Shown piece by piece: positions 63,276 through 64,000 of a stretch of 64,000 nucleotides of DNA (its first letter is position 1; each line of letters opens with the position of its first letter). The stretch is from an uncultured Bacteroidota bacterium (GTDB taxonomy: Bacteria > Bacteroidota > Bacteroidia > Flavobacteriales > Flavobacteriaceae): contig CACGZJ010000001.1 in assembly GCA_902577515.1 (NCBI GenBank), positions 1-64,000 on the forward strand, read 5' to 3'. The position numbers were made by a program, and so were the translations under genes. The notes beneath the pieces are model-generated. The model was not told the DNA's origin and did no database searches. It saw only the letters and a program-made list of their open reading frames with translations.

Positions 63276-64000
63276 TTATCTTAAGAAACTTCCACCATTT
63301 ACATCTATTGTTGAACCAGTTGAATGATCCATCTGGCCAGAAACTATTAGTGAAACTAATGGTGATATATCCTTAGGCTCTGTTAGTCTATCTAGAGTAA
63401 TTCCTTGTTTTACAACATCCTCTCCATGTTTATCAATAAAACTTTGAGCCATTTCAGTTCTGACAAATCCGGGAGCAATACTAATTGCTACTATATTATC
63501 AGTTTTTCCAAACGATCTTGACATAGTTTTAGTAAGCGAAATCATTCCTCCCTTTGAACATGCGTAAGAAATATAATCCTCTTGCTCACCCCTGAACGCA
63601 GCTCTTGAAGCAATATTAATAAATCTCAATCTGGATTTAATTTTATTTACTCTTTTATAATTTATTAACTCTTTAAAAATAAGTGAAGGAGCTTTAAGAT
63701 TCACATCAATTGTTCTATCAAATAACTCATTCCATTTTTCAAAGTCTATTGATATATCTGCAGATTCTGCTATTCCAGCATTATTAATAATACAATCTGG
63801 AAATGATAACTTATCAATTGTATTAGTTACAAGATCTTTAATTTGATTAGTGTCAGATAAATCTGATTGTATTGTGAAAGAATTTGTTTTAGAATCTTTT
63901 ATTAGATTATTCAATGAAGATTTATTTTTATTATAATGAAGTGCTATATCATGTCCCTCATTAATCAGAGTACTAGCAATATTAAATCCAATTCCTTTAG
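63276..64000 (-). CDS. SDR-family oxidoreductase, N-terminus beyond window
   Basis: The reading frame is open to the window edge. The first visible residues, K-G-I-G-F-N-I-A-S-T-L, are the end of the T-G-x-x-x-G-I-G cofactor motif, so only about 12-15 residues are missing. Further motifs are N-N-A-G, the catalytic Ser in I-A-S-R-A-A, Y-A-C-S-K and the C-terminal I-D-V-N-G-G. It resembles FabG-like 3-ketoacyl reductases of the non-fatty-acid type. A TTG at 63914 that could be mistaken for a start is internal. Substrate unknown. Confidence 0.87.
   Translation of the reverse strand, partial: KGIGFNIASTLINEGHDIALHYNKNKSSLNNLIKDSKTNSFTIQSDLSDTNQIKDLVTNTIDKLSFPDCIINNAGIAESADISIDFEKWNELFDRTIDVNLKAPSLIFKELINYKRVNKIKSRLRFINIASRAAFRGEQEDYISYACSKGGMISLTKTMSRSFGKTDNIVAISIAPGFVRTEMAQSFIDKHGEDVVKQGITLDRLTEPKDISPLVSLIVSGQMDHSTGSTIDVNGGSFLR

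Noticed and set aside
63914-63916. TTG 63914 as start of the last SDR
   Set aside because: The frame continues upstream through K-G-I-G-F, part of the cofactor motif, so the gene runs off the window.
1-64000. CRISPR arrays, insertion sequences, prophage or defence genes
   Set aside because: No direct-repeat arrays, transposase motifs, terminal inverted repeats or phage genes were found; composition and gene content look uniform core genome throughout.

Overview
The window is a gene-dense, AT-rich stretch of chromosome from a member of the Bacteroidota, most likely a marine, genome-streamlined flavobacterium. The evidence is a full Na+-translocating NADH:quinone reductase operon, a membrane pyrophosphatase, the order birA-rsfS-ftsH-LUD-cdsA-psd, a DAHP synthase fused to chorismate mutase, direct sulfhydrylation for methionine, and repeated matches to the Bacteroidota promoter (TTTG about 19-22 nt upstream of TAnnTTTG). 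Nearly every gene touches or overlaps its neighbour. No gap exceeds about 190 bp, and no insertion sequence, phage, CRISPR array or defence island was seen. It is core-genome sequence.

Layout. 1-4712: partial biotin ligase, then rsfS, ftsH, a LUD-domain protein, cdsA and psd. 4698-10980: valS, an aminotransferase, murB, dtd and rsgA. 11017-14632: gpmI, a thioredoxin-like lipoprotein, map and a methyltransferase. 14618-21392 (minus): nqrABCDEF followed by apbE, the flavinyltransferase that matures NqrB and NqrC. 21504-23129: pruA. 23133-28560 (minus): an aromatic amino acid operon (pheA, tyrA, aroF-chorismate mutase, aspartate-type aminotransferase, then rsmG and a cyclophilin). 28559-32615 (minus): a methionine/SAM operon (metK, metY, metX, osmC) behind a SAM-II riboswitch. 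32664-39354: deoxynucleoside kinase, hppA, pdhB, bifunctional nuclease, thyA, folA, fabD. 39351-43065: amidohydrolase, a sugar aminotransferase and kdtA. 43093-46323: alkaline phosphatase, D-aminoacylase-like lipoprotein, two small membrane proteins, tRNA-Leu(UAG). 46368-53772: M20 peptidase, ruvC, a Cys-motif microprotein with a divergent Nramp transporter, lipA, lpxK, nif3 and its coiled-coil partner. 53774-64000: asparaginase, M48 protease, small membrane proteins, and a glycerol/glycerophosphodiester operon (glpK, glpD, glpF, SDR, GDPD, UPF0173, DUF2834), then a secreted protein of unknown function and a partial SDR.

Most striking observations. (1) Upstream of pheA there is a previously unlabelled 19-codon leader peptide rich in Phe and Tyr. 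It is followed by a predicted antiterminator and by a Rho-independent terminator whose U-tract runs into the pheA start codon. This is a textbook ribosome-mediated attenuator, here sensing both end products of the operon. (2) A SAM-II riboswitch sits at the predicted 5' end of the metK transcript. Its expression platform is unusual because it lies about 50 nt from the start codon. (3) The alkaline phosphatase signal peptide is thrown out of frame by a run of nine A residues just after a well-placed promoter and ATG, which suggests slippage control, phase variation or a sequencing error. (4) Many promoters place the start codon only a few bases behind the -7 element, so very short or absent 5' leaders seem common. 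All coordinates and motifs were read by eye; no searches or folding programs were run.
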